From assembly GCF_001270265.1 (NCBI RefSeq), contig NZ_LGAP01000006.1, positions 124,001 through 188,000 on the forward strand: a stretch of DNA of 64,000 nucleotides, written 5' to 3'. The stretch's first letter is position 1, and each line of letters opens with the position of its first letter. Shown here piece by piece: positions 29,064 through 37,395 of this stretch. A program made the translations under genes and the position numbers. The notes beneath the pieces were generated by a model. It was not told the DNA's origin. It searched no databases and saw only the letters and a list, made by a program, of their open reading frames with translations. Origin of the DNA: Ensifer adhaerens. Its GTDB lineage: Bacteria; Pseudomonadota; Alphaproteobacteria; Rhizobiales; Rhizobiaceae.

Positions 29064-29831
29064 ATGTTTCATCCGGCCTTGTTCAGAGGCATGAATGTGG
29101 TGGTGACCGGTGGTGGGCGCGGCATCGGCCTTGAGGTGGCGCGCCAGTTCCTCGATTGCGGCGCGCATGTGTTCGTCCATGCCGGCCGAACGGTCGGTGA
29201 GTTGCCGGATTTTCTGGAAACGGCGGCGGAGGAGGGCAGGGCGCATCTGGCTGCTGCCGACTTTCTGGCGCCCGGCGGTGTCGATGGTCTGGCCGACGCG
29301 ATCCGCAGCCGGTTCGAGCACGTCGATATCCTCATCAACAATGCCGGCACGATGGTCGGCCGCTTTCCGGCCGCGGAGCTGACGGACGAGCAGTACCGCA
29401 CCGTCGTTCAGCTCAACCAGACGTCGGTGGTCGAGATGACGCGTGCCCTGTTGCCGCACTTACGCAAGGGTACGCATCCGGCGATCGTCAACACCGTGTC
29501 GATTTCGGCGGTGACCGGCGGCAGCGCCGGCTCTTCGATCTACTCGGCAACCAAGGCATTCGTATCGACCTATTCCAAGGCGCTGGCGCGCGAACTCGCG
29601 CCGGAAGGCATAAGGGTCAATTGCGTCTCGCCCGGCACCATCACCACCGAGTTTCATGCGCGCTACTCGTCGCCGGAAAAACTGGAGGCGACGCGCAAGA
29701 CGATCCCGATCGGCAGGCTTGGAACCGCCGAAGACTGCGCGCCGGCCTATCTCTTCCTCGCCTCCCATGCGCTCGCCGGCTACATCACCGGACAGGTGCT
29801 GGAGGTCAACGGCGGCCAACTGATCACTTGA
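29064..29831 (+). CDS. Short-chain dehydrogenase/reductase
   Basis: A 255-residue classical SDR. The cofactor motif TGGGRGIG is near residue 16, NNAG mid-protein, and the active site is a Ser in VNTVSISAVTG followed by YSATKAF. The C-terminal SPGTITTEFHARYSS and VNGGQLIT complete the pattern. The substrate is unknown. GGGAAGAGGG precedes ATG 29064. It is divergent from the glycerol operon and may share its operator, which would suggest a polyol or dihydroxyacetone substrate; that is inference. Confidence 0.9.
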   Translation: MFHPALFRGMNVVVTGGGRGIGLEVARQFLDCGAHVFVHAGRTVGELPDFLETAAEEGRAHLAAADFLAPGGVDGLADAIRSRFEHVDILINNAGTMVGRFPAAELTDEQYRTVVQLNQTSVVEMTRALLPHLRKGTHPAIVNTVSISAVTGGSAGSSIYSATKAFVSTYSKALARELAPEGIRVNCVSPGTITTEFHARYSSPEKLEATRKTIPIGRLGTAEDCAPAYLFLASHALAGYITGQVLEVNGGQLIT

Positions 29832-29869
29832 GTGGGCGTAGGACAGATGTGCTTGCCTTCGGCTCCTTG

Positions 29870-29977
29870 CCCCTCATCCGCCTGCCGGCACCGTCTGCCC
29901 GCAAGCAGTGCGAAGGAGCATGTGGTATGCTCCCAGTCCCCTCTCCCCGGCTGCGGGGTGAGGGCTAGGGTGAGGGG
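29870..29977. repeat. RIME-type palindromic repeat, short form
   Basis: A 108-bp element bounded by CCCCTCA and TGAGGGG, containing palindromic arms (TCCGCCTGCCGG at the left, CTCTCCCCGGCTGCGGGG at the right). This matches in length and character the Rhizobium intergenic mosaic elements (RIME). It occupies the space between the SDR gene and the LysR gene. A longer relative is at 60316-60494. Confidence 0.75.
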
Positions 29978-30004
29978 CGAAGCCATCAGCTCTGGGGCCC
30001 AACC

Positions 30005-30901
30005 ATGATCGACAAGCTGGAAATGTTTCTGGTGCTTGCCCGTGAACGACACTTCGGCCGGGCCGCGCTCGAATGCGGCGTGACGCAACCGACGCTGTCG
30101 GCGGCAATCCGCCAGCTTGAAGAGCAGCTCGGAGTGATGCTTGTCAGCCGCGGCTCGCGCTTCCAGGGGCTGACCCCGGAGGGACAGCGGGTTCTGGAAT
30201 GGGCGCGGCGCATCGTCGGAGATGCCCGCACGATGCGCGAGGAAATGCGCGCGGCGCGCAAGGGCCTGTCCGGGCATATCAGGCTTGCGGCCATTCCGAC
30301 GACGCTTGCCATGGTGCCGATGATCACCGCGCCGTTCCAGGAAAAGCACCCCGACGTGACATTCTCCGTGTTGTCGACCACCTCGATACAGATCCTGGCG
30401 CTGCTCGAAAATCTCGAGATCGATGCCGGATTGACCTATCTGGAAAACGAACCTTTGGGGCGAGTGACCAGCGTTCCCCTGCAAATCGAGCGATATCACC
30501 TCGTAACAGCCGCCGGAACGCCGCTTTCCGATCGCGAAACCGTGACATGGAAGGAGGTTAGCAACATTCGGCTTTGTCTATTGACCGCCGATATGCAGAA
30601 CCGGCGCATCATCAACCAGCATCTTTCCGAGGCCGGCGTCGTCGCTCGGCCGACCCTCGAATCGAATTCGATGATCGTGCTTTTCTCCCATGTGCGCACG
30701 GGGCGCTGGGCAAGCATCATGCCCTTCAACGTCGCGAAATCATTCGGCTTTCACGAGGATATCAAGATGATCCCGATCGTCGAGCCGGATGCCCACCACA
30801 CCGTTGGCCTGGTCGCGACGCATCGTGAACCGTTCACGCCGCTGGTGTCGGCGCTTCTGCACGAAGCGCGCATTCTCGGCGAGCGGAATCGGGCTCAATA
30901 G
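30005..30901 (+). CDS. fdsR: LysR-family regulator of the formate dehydrogenase operon
   Basis: A 298-residue LysR protein. The N-terminal HTH runs over residues 1-60 (IDKLEMFLVLARERHFGRAA, CGVTQPTLSAAIRQLEEQLG, LTPEGQRVL). The effector domain begins near residue 90 (GHIRLAAIPTTLAMVPMITAPF). It lies directly upstream and in the same direction as fds genes, the arrangement of FdsR in Cupriavidus and other bacteria with soluble formate dehydrogenase. The symbol is by position; substrate sensing is not shown by sequence. Confidence 0.8.
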   Translation: MIDKLEMFLVLARERHFGRAALECGVTQPTLSAAIRQLEEQLGVMLVSRGSRFQGLTPEGQRVLEWARRIVGDARTMREEMRAARKGLSGHIRLAAIPTTLAMVPMITAPFQEKHPDVTFSVLSTTSIQILALLENLEIDAGLTYLENEPLGRVTSVPLQIERYHLVTAAGTPLSDRETVTWKEVSNIRLCLLTADMQNRRIINQHLSEAGVVARPTLESNSMIVLFSHVRTGRWASIMPFNVAKSFGFHEDIKMIPIVEPDAHHTVGLVATHREPFTPLVSALLHEARILGERNRAQ

Positions 30902-30936
30902 GTTTTTTCTATCAACCAACGAAACAGCCTTATTGA

Positions 30937-31072
30937 CCCTTCTGGCCAGAAGGGCGAAGCTTTTCACTCATGGGCAAGGGCGTGGAGGAAACGACCTTCC
31001 CTGGCGATGCCAATTCGAGCTGGGCGAGGTCCGCACTAGGACCGCCGCAGCCGCGAGCCGGGAGGGCTCCCG
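30937..31072 (+). promoter_or_regulatory. Structured leader of the fds operon with sequestered ribosome binding site
   Basis: The 172-nt spacer before fdsG contains an 18-bp perfect dyad (30937-30954, CCCTTCTGG/CCAGAAGGG), a stem GGTCC-GCACTA-GGACC (31028-31043), and a hairpin CGGGAG-GG-CTCCCG (31059-31072). The last hairpin covers the Shine-Dalgarno sequence GGAGG (31061-31065) just before the GTG start at 31074. This suggests translational control, possibly through a ligand-sensing leader; the ligand is not identified. Confidence 0.5.
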
Positions 31073-31073
31073 A

Positions 31074-31553
31074 GTGAATATTCACCAGCCGCGTGCCGAC
31101 GTCACCGCGCGCACGCTTGCGATCGTCGAGGAACTGAAGGGGCTCGAAGGGCCGCTGCTGCCGATCCTGCACGGGATCCAGCATGAATTCGGATACGTGC
31201 CGCAGGACTGCCTGCCTGTCATCGCGCGGGAGCTCAACCTGTCGCGCGCCGAGGTCTATGGCGTCTTTTCCTTCTATCATGACTTTCGCGAGCATCCGGC
31301 CGGTCGCCATGTGCTGAAGCTCTGTCGCGCCGAGGCCTGCCAGTCGATGGGCGGCGATCAACTGGCAGAGCGCGCCAAGCGCCTGCTCGGCATTGACTTC
31401 CACGAGACGACGCCCGATGGCGCGGTGACGCTCGAACCGGTCTACTGTCTGGGGCTCTGTTCCTGCGCACCCTCCGCGATGTTCGACGGAGAGGTGCATG
31501 CCCGGGTCGATGCCGGCGATCTCGAAGCTCTCGTCGCGGAGGCGCGCCGATGA
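31074..31553 (+). CDS. fdsG: NAD-dependent formate dehydrogenase gamma subunit (2Fe-2S)
   Basis: A 159-residue NuoE-like thioredoxin-fold [2Fe-2S] protein. The four ligand cysteines are seen as C-x4-C in LCRAEACQS and C-x3-C in YCLGLCSC. PILHGIQHEFGYVPQDCLPVIA and EVYGVFSFYHDFRE are typical. It passes electrons in the soluble formate dehydrogenase complex. Start at GTG 31074 with GGAGGG upstream; this site is inside a hairpin. It overlaps fdsB by 4 nt (ATGA). Confidence 0.93.
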   Translation: MNIHQPRADVTARTLAIVEELKGLEGPLLPILHGIQHEFGYVPQDCLPVIARELNLSRAEVYGVFSFYHDFREHPAGRHVLKLCRAEACQSMGGDQLAERAKRLLGIDFHETTPDGAVTLEPVYCLGLCSCAPSAMFDGEVHARVDAGDLEALVAEARR

Positions 31554-33106
31554 CGACGAAGATCTACATTCCCCGGGATGCCGCAGCACTGGCGCTCGGC
31601 GCCGACAAGGTGGCAAAGGCGATGGAGGAAGCGATCGCCGCGCGCGGCCTTGACGTGACGATCGTGCGCAACGGTTCGCGCGGCCTGCACTGGCTGGAGC
31701 CGCTGGTCGAGGTGGAAACATCAGAGGGGCGCGTTGCCTATGGACCGGTCAAGGCCCGCGATGTCGCCTCGCTCTTCGATGCCGGGCTTGTTGCCGGCGG
31801 CGATCATGCGCTCTGTCTTGGGAAGACCGAGGATATTCCGTTCCTGAAGCAGCAGACGCGGCTGACCTTTGCGCGCTGCGGCGTCATCGACCCGTTGTCG
31901 CTTGATGATTACCGTTCGCATGGCGGTCTTCGCGGACTTCAGAACGCCATCGCCATGGACCCGATGGCGATCGTTGCCCAGGTGACCGAAAGCGGCCTTC
32001 GCGGTCGCGGCGGCGCCGGCTTTCCGACCGGCATCAAGTGGAAGACCGTGCTGGAAGCGGCGGGGACACGCAAATACATCGTCTGCAACGCCGACGAGGG
32101 CGACAGCGGCACCTTTGCCGACCGGATGATCATGGAGGGCGATCCCTTCGTGCTGATCGAAGGCATGGCGATATCAGGCATTGCGACAGGCGCCACCAAG
32201 GGCTTCATCTACACCCGATCCGAATATCCGCATGCGATCGCGACGATGGCCGAGGCGATCAACATCGCCCGTGCCGCCGGTGTGCTCGGACAATCGGTCC
32301 TCGGCTCCGGCCGGGCGTTCGACATGGAGGTGCGCACCGGTGCCGGCGCCTATGTCTGCGGCGAGGAAACGGCACTCCTGAACAGCCTGGAGGGCAAGCG
32401 CGGCATCGTTCGGGCCAAACCGCCGTTGCCGGCCCACAAGGGCCTGTTCGACTGTCCGACGGTCATCAACAACGTGATCTCGCTCGCCTCGGTCCCCATC
32501 ATCATGGACAAGGGCGCTGACTTCTACCGTGATTTCGGCATGGGCCGCTCGCGCGGCACGATCCCGATCCAGATCGCCGGCAACGTCAAGCATTCCGGCC
32601 TGTTCGAAACCGCCTTCGGCCTGGCGCTCGGCGAGATCATCGATCATATCGGCGGCGGAACGGCAAGCGGTCGGCCAGTCAAGGCGGTGCAGGTCGGCGG
32701 TCCGCTCGGCGCCTATTTCCCGCGCGCGCTGTTCGACACGCCGTTCGACTACGAGGCCTTTGCCGCCAGGGACGGGTTGATCGGCCATGCCGGCATCGTC
32801 GTCTTCGACGACACCGCCGACATGCTGAAGCAGGCGCGCTTTGCCATGGAATTCTGTGCGATCGAGAGCTGCGGCAAGTGCACGCCCTGTCGCATCGGCT
32901 CAACCCGCGGCGTCGAGGTAGCGGACAAGATCGCCGCCGGCATCGAGCCCGAGAAGAACCGCGAGCTGCTCTCCGATCTCTGCAACACCATGAAGTTCGG
33001 TTCGCTCTGCGCGCTTGGCGGGTTCACGCCCTATCCCGTCGTCAGCGCCATGACGCATTTTCCGGATGATTTCAAACCGGCTCCGCTTGTCGAAGCGGCG
33101 GAGTGA
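31550..33106 (+). CDS. fdsB: NAD-dependent formate dehydrogenase beta subunit (FMN, NAD)
   Basis: A 518-residue NuoF-like subunit with an N-terminal thioredoxin-like region (residues 1-90). GRGGAGFPTGIKWKTV binds FMN and NADH, NADEGDSGTFADR follows, and the [4Fe-4S] motif ESCGKCTPCR is near residue 442. It transfers electrons from formate to NAD+. It overlaps fdsG upstream, and fdsA starts 11 nt after its stop. Confidence 0.95.
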   Translation: MTTKIYIPRDAAALALGADKVAKAMEEAIAARGLDVTIVRNGSRGLHWLEPLVEVETSEGRVAYGPVKARDVASLFDAGLVAGGDHALCLGKTEDIPFLKQQTRLTFARCGVIDPLSLDDYRSHGGLRGLQNAIAMDPMAIVAQVTESGLRGRGGAGFPTGIKWKTVLEAAGTRKYIVCNADEGDSGTFADRMIMEGDPFVLIEGMAISGIATGATKGFIYTRSEYPHAIATMAEAINIARAAGVLGQSVLGSGRAFDMEVRTGAGAYVCGEETALLNSLEGKRGIVRAKPPLPAHKGLFDCPTVINNVISLASVPIIMDKGADFYRDFGMGRSRGTIPIQIAGNVKHSGLFETAFGLALGEIIDHIGGGTASGRPVKAVQVGGPLGAYFPRALFDTPFDYEAFAARDGLIGHAGIVVFDDTADMLKQARFAMEFCAIESCGKCTPCRIGSTRGVEVADKIAAGIEPEKNRELLSDLCNTMKFGSLCALGGFTPYPVVSAMTHFPDDFKPAPLVEAAE

Positions 33107-33117
33107 GGAAGAAGACC

Positions 33118-35997
33118 ATGTCACTCATTCATGAAATCGACTATGGAACGCCGGCCTCCCGCTCCGAAACCATGGTGACGCTGACCATCGACGGCTGTGA
33201 GGTCACGGTGCCCGAGGGCACGTCGATCATGCGCGCGGCGATGGACGCCGGCATCGAGGTGCCGAAGCTCTGCGCCTCCGACATGATGGACGCGTTCGGC
33301 TCCTGCCGGCTCTGTCTTGTCGAGATCAAGGGCCGGGGCGGCATGCCGGCCTCCTGCACCACGCCGGTGGCCCCTGGGCTTGAAGTCTCGACGCAGACGC
33401 CGCGCCTGAAGGATGTGCGCCGCGGGGTGATGGAACTCTATATTTCCGACCACCCGCTCGACTGTCTGACCTGTGCGGCCAATGGTGACTGCGAGCTGCA
33501 GGACATGGCCGGCGCGGTCGGCCTTCGCGACGTTCGCTACGGTTACGAGGGCGACAACCACGTCAAGGCGCGCAACAACGGCGGGATCAACGCCAAATGG
33601 CAGCCGAAGGACGAATCCAACCCTTATTTTACCTTTGATCCGGCCAAATGCATCGTCTGCTCGCGCTGCGTGCGCGCCTGCGAGGAAGTGCAGGGCACCT
33701 TCGCGCTGACGATCGGTGGTCGCGGTTTCGACAGCCGTGTCTCCGCCGGCATGGCTGAAGACTTCATGTCGTCCGAATGCGTCTCCTGCGGCGCCTGCGT
33801 CCAGGCTTGCCCGACTGCGACGCTGACCGAAAAGTCGGTGATCGAGATCGGCCAGCCGGAGCATTCGGTGGTGACGACCTGCGCCTATTGCGGCGTCGGC
33901 TGTTCCTTCAAGGCGGAGATGCGCGGCGAAGAACTGGTGCGCATGGTGCCGTGGAAGGATGGCCAGGCCAACCGCGGCCATTCCTGCGTCAAGGGCCGGT
34001 TTGCCTATGGCTACTCGAACCATGGGGATCGCATCCTCAACCCGATGATCCGCGAGAAGATCTCCGATCCCTGGCGCGAGGTGACCTGGGAAGAGGCCTA
34101 TGCACATGTCGCCGCCGAGTTCCGGCGCATTCAGTATCAATATGGCCGCGATTCCGTCGGCGGCATTACCTCGTCGCGCTGCACCAATGAAGAGACCTAT
34201 CTGGTGCAGAAGCTGGTGCGCGCCGGCCTCGGCAACAACAATGTCGATACCTGTGCCCGCGTCTGCCATTCGCCGACCGGCTATGGCCTCGGCCAGGCTT
34301 TCGGGACCTCGGCCGGTACGCAGAATTTCGATTCGGTCGAGTTCACCGACGTTGCCGTGATCATCGGCGCCAACCCGACGGATGGCCATCCGGTCTTCGC
34401 TTCGCGGCTGAAGAAGCGGCTGCGTGAGGGCGCCAAGCTGATCGTCATCGATCCGCGCCGCACCGATATCGTGCGTTCGCCGCATATCGAAGCATCCTAT
34501 CACCTGCCTATGCAGCCCGGCACCAACGTCGCCATTCTGACGTCGCTGGCGCATGTGATCGTGACCGAAGGGCTCGCCAACGAGGCTTTCATTCGCGAGC
34601 GCTGTGACTGGTCGGAATACGAAGACTGGGCAAGCTTCGTCGCTGAGCCCTATCACAGCCCCGAGGCAACCGAAGCCTATACCGGCGTTCCGGCCGAGCT
34701 CGTGCGCGGTGCCGCACGGCTCTATGCCACCGGCGGCAACGGCGCGATCTATTACGGCCTCGGCGTCACCGAACACAGCCAGGGTTCGACCACGGTCATG
34801 GCGATCGCCAACCTCGCCATGGTCACCGGCAATATCGGCCGGCCGGGCGTCGGCGTGAACCCGCTGCGCGGCCAGAACAATGTGCAGGGTTCCTGCGACA
34901 TGGGCTCGTTCCCGCACGAGTTGCCGGGCTACCGCCATATCTCCGACGACGCGACCCGCGAGACTTTTGAGAAGCTCTGGGGTGTGCAGATCTCCAACGA
35001 GCCGGGCCTGCGCATCCCGAACATGCTCGACGCCGCCGTCGACGGCACCTTCAAGGGCATCTACATCCAGGGCGAGGACATCCTGCAGTCCGACCCGGAC
35101 ACCAAGCATGTGGCCGCCGGTCTCGCCGCGATGGAATGCGTTGTCGTGCACGACCTCTTCCTCAACGAGACCGCCAACTACGCCCATGTGTTCCTGCCGG
35201 GTTCGACCTTCCTCGAAAAGGACGGCACCTTCACCAATGCCGAGCGCCGCATCAACCGCGTGCGCAAGGTGATGACGCCGAAGAACGGCTATGCTGACTG
35301 GGAGGTTACGCAGAAGCTTGCCCAGGCCATGGGCCTCAACTGGAGCTATCGCCACCCCTCGGAGATCATGGACGAGATCGCCGCGACGACGCCGAGCTTT
35401 GCGCTCGTCTCCTACGACTACCTCGACAAGTTGGGCTCGGTGCAGTGGCCCTGCAACGAGCAGCATCCCGAGGGTTCGCCGATCATGCATGTCGACGGCT
35501 TCGTGCGCGGCAAGGGCAAGTTCATCCGCACCGAATACGTCGCGACGGACGAGCGCACCGGCCCGCGCTTCCCGCTGCTTCTGACCACCGGCCGCATTCT
35601 CAGCCAGTACAATGTCGGCGCCCAGACGCGGCGCACCGACAATGTCGTCTGGCATGCGGAGGACCGGCTGGAAATCCACCCGCACGATGCCGAGCAGCGC
35701 GGCATCCGCGATGGCGACTGGATCAGGCTTGCCAGCCGTGCCGGCGAGACGACCTTGCGCTCGCTGATCACCGACCGGGTGGCGCCGGGCGTTGTCTACA
35801 CCACCTTCCACCACCCGACGACGCAGGCGAACGTCATCACCACCGACTTCTCCGACTGGGCGACCAACTGCCCGGAATACAAGGTGACGGCGGTTCAGGT
35901 GATGCCGTCCAACGGACCGTCGGACTGGCAGCAGGATTATGACGAACAGGCGCGGCAGTCGCGCCGGATCGCCGGCAAGCTGGAGGCGGCGGAGTAG
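33118..35997 (+). CDS. fdsA: NAD-dependent formate dehydrogenase alpha subunit (Mo-bis-MGD)
   Basis: The 959-residue catalytic subunit that oxidises formate to CO2 in the cytoplasm. Domains in order: NuoG-like [2Fe-2S] ferredoxin (CASDMMDAFGSCRLC), His-ligated [4Fe-4S] (HPLDCLTCAANGDC), two further [4Fe-4S] sites (CIVCSRCVRAC; CVSCGACVQAC), an [4Fe-4S] cluster in CAYCGVGC, then the molybdopterin domain. VCHSPTG carries the likely Mo-ligand Cys with the adjacent active-site His, and the C-terminal MGD-binding domain ends the protein. It uses Cys, not selenocysteine. ATG 33118 is chosen for the AGGAAG site; an upstream in-frame start at 33103 overlaps fdsB. Confidence 0.96.
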   Translation: MSLIHEIDYGTPASRSETMVTLTIDGCEVTVPEGTSIMRAAMDAGIEVPKLCASDMMDAFGSCRLCLVEIKGRGGMPASCTTPVAPGLEVSTQTPRLKDVRRGVMELYISDHPLDCLTCAANGDCELQDMAGAVGLRDVRYGYEGDNHVKARNNGGINAKWQPKDESNPYFTFDPAKCIVCSRCVRACEEVQGTFALTIGGRGFDSRVSAGMAEDFMSSECVSCGACVQACPTATLTEKSVIEIGQPEHSVVTTCAYCGVGCSFKAEMRGEELVRMVPWKDGQANRGHSCVKGRFAYGYSNHGDRILNPMIREKISDPWREVTWEEAYAHVAAEFRRIQYQYGRDSVGGITSSRCTNEETYLVQKLVRAGLGNNNVDTCARVCHSPTGYGLGQAFGTSAGTQNFDSVEFTDVAVIIGANPTDGHPVFASRLKKRLREGAKLIVIDPRRTDIVRSPHIEASYHLPMQPGTNVAILTSLAHVIVTEGLANEAFIRERCDWSEYEDWASFVAEPYHSPEATEAYTGVPAELVRGAARLYATGGNGAIYYGLGVTEHSQGSTTVMAIANLAMVTGNIGRPGVGVNPLRGQNNVQGSCDMGSFPHELPGYRHISDDATRETFEKLWGVQISNEPGLRIPNMLDAAVDGTFKGIYIQGEDILQSDPDTKHVAAGLAAMECVVVHDLFLNETANYAHVFLPGSTFLEKDGTFTNAERRINRVRKVMTPKNGYADWEVTQKLAQAMGLNWSYRHPSEIMDEIAATTPSFALVSYDYLDKLGSVQWPCNEQHPEGSPIMHVDGFVRGKGKFIRTEYVATDERTGPRFPLLLTTGRILSQYNVGAQTRRTDNVVWHAEDRLEIHPHDAEQRGIRDGDWIRLASRAGETTLRSLITDRVAPGVVYTTFHHPTTQANVITTDFSDWATNCPEYKVTAVQVMPSNGPSDWQQDYDEQARQSRRIAGKLEAAE

Positions 35998-36002
35998 CCT
36001 CC

Positions 36003-36857
36003 ATGTCCGGGCCATCAACGCCGAAATTCTCAATGTCGAAGACCGTGCCCGAAGCCGCCCGTCGCAATGGGGCTTTAAGGGACGGCTCTCGTGTTGTCCC
36101 GGAGGAGACGCCGGTGGCTTTCACCTTTGGCGGCTCGACCCATGCGGTGATGATGGCGACACCCGGAGACCTCGAGGACTTTGCCGTCGGCTTCAGCCTG
36201 ACCGAGGGCATCATTACCGATCCGGACCAGATCGAGGCGATCGAGCCTTTTGCCGACGCGGTTGCGGACAATCTCGGCATCGACCTGCAGATCACGCTCA
36301 GGGACGAGCAGAACGACATGCTGCGCCTGCGCCGCCGCCATATGGCAGGCCCCGTCGGCTGCGGACTTTGCGGCATCGAGTCGATCGAGCAGGCCGTGCG
36401 GCCGACGCCTGATGTTTCGGCGTCGACGCTCCGTCTTTCGCAGGATGATGTGGTCAAGGCGGTCGCGCTCTTGAATGGCCAGCAGCCGTTGCATTTCGAA
36501 ACGCGCGCCGTGCACGGCGCCGCATTCTATGTGCCGGGCAAGGGATTGATCGCCGTGCGCGAGGACGTCGGCCGCCACAATGCGCTGGACAAACTGGTGG
36601 GTGCGGCAGCGCGCGCCGGTTTCCGCGGATGCGATGGTGCCGTCGTCGTCACCAGCCGCGTTTCCGTCGAGATGGTCCAGAAGACCGCTGTTGTCGGCAG
36701 CCCTGTCATCATCGCCATCTCGGCGCCGACGGCGCTTGCGATCCGCACGGCGGAGGCCGCGGGCATGACGTTGATCGCGCTGGTGCGTGGCGACGAATTC
36801 GAGATCTTCACCCATGCCGAACGTATCAAGTCCGGAGCCGTCGCCGATGTCGCATGA
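36003..36857 (+). CDS. fdhD: Formate dehydrogenase accessory sulfurtransferase FdhD (FdsC)
   Basis: A 284-residue protein that transfers sulfur to the molybdenum cofactor, which is needed for formate dehydrogenase activity. The CxxC motif GCGLCGIES (about residue 122) carries the sulfur-relay cysteines. FAVGFSLTEGII and AVREDVGRHNALDKLVG are family signatures. It begins 5 nt after fdsA, and fdsD starts inside its last 11 nt, so the cluster is one transcript. Confidence 0.94.
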   Translation: MSGPSTPKFSMSKTVPEAARRNGALRDGSRVVPEETPVAFTFGGSTHAVMMATPGDLEDFAVGFSLTEGIITDPDQIEAIEPFADAVADNLGIDLQITLRDEQNDMLRLRRRHMAGPVGCGLCGIESIEQAVRPTPDVSASTLRLSQDDVVKAVALLNGQQPLHFETRAVHGAAFYVPGKGLIAVREDVGRHNALDKLVGAAARAGFRGCDGAVVVTSRVSVEMVQKTAVVGSPVIIAISAPTALAIRTAEAAGMTLIALVRGDEFEIFTHAERIKSGAVADVA

Positions 36858-37077
36858 CACCAATGCCAAGCTGATCTACATGGCGAACCAGATCGCCACC
36901 TTCTTCAAGAGCCAGCCGCAGGATGAGGCCGCCCAGGGCGTTGCGACGCATATCAACAAATATTGGGAGCCGCGCATGCGGCGCAAACTGTTCGAGCATA
37001 TCGACGGCGGCGGCGAGGGCCTGAGCCCGCTGGTACTCGAAGCAGCTTCGAAGATCCGGCGTCCCGAAGCGGCCTGA
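36847..37077 (+). CDS. fdsD: Formate dehydrogenase delta subunit
   Basis: A 76-residue protein matching FdsD, a small subunit of the soluble enzyme (IYMANQIATFFKSQPQDEA, VATHINKYWEPRMRRKLFEH). In related systems FdsD with FdsC helps cofactor insertion or complex stability. ATG 36847 overlaps the end of fdhD by 11 nt. It is the last gene of the fds operon. Confidence 0.92.
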   Translation: MSHDTNAKLIYMANQIATFFKSQPQDEAAQGVATHINKYWEPRMRRKLFEHIDGGGEGLSPLVLEAASKIRRPEAA

Positions 37078-37395
37078 GGACGCTGTCCATCGAGACCGCG
37101 GCACGGCTGCTACAACTTCGTTTCCTACCTTGATTTACCAGGCAGCTGGGGGCTGAAGCCGGCCGAGGCTGATGCTGATCCGACTTCCGTGTCTGCAACT
37201 GACGATTGCGATACTTGAAATGCGATCTCGGTGGTGGGCCTGCCCGACAATGCCTGATCATCGCGCGCTGGAGCGGTGGGGCCGCTGATCGGTAGCCGCC
37301 ATCAAGCGATGGATCGATGTCAAATAGATTTAGGGGAAGGCGGCGATCGGTCGCCGCCTTCCCCCATTCCTGAGTGCGGGGTGCAGGGATTGCGC
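37078..37395. other. Gene-free stretch, 318 nt
   Basis: No coding frame is recognised between the convergent fdsD and the chemoreceptor gene. The only clear feature is the strong hairpin at 37333-37364. Confidence 0.5.
37333..37364. terminator. Strong hairpin between fdsD and the chemoreceptor gene
   Basis: A 14-bp perfect stem (37333-37346 with 37351-37364) with loop TCGG lies between convergent genes. No real U-tract follows on either strand, so it may act as a roadblock or bidirectional terminator. Confidence 0.65.

Noticed and set aside
30937-31073. Naming the fds leader a Moco riboswitch
   Set aside because: Stems are visible, but I cannot verify the conserved core of that RNA class by eye.
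33121-36033. A 970-codon open frame on the minus strand opposite fdsA
   Set aside because: It follows from GC-rich third positions of fdsA; it has no recognisable motif, and fdsA itself is unmistakable.
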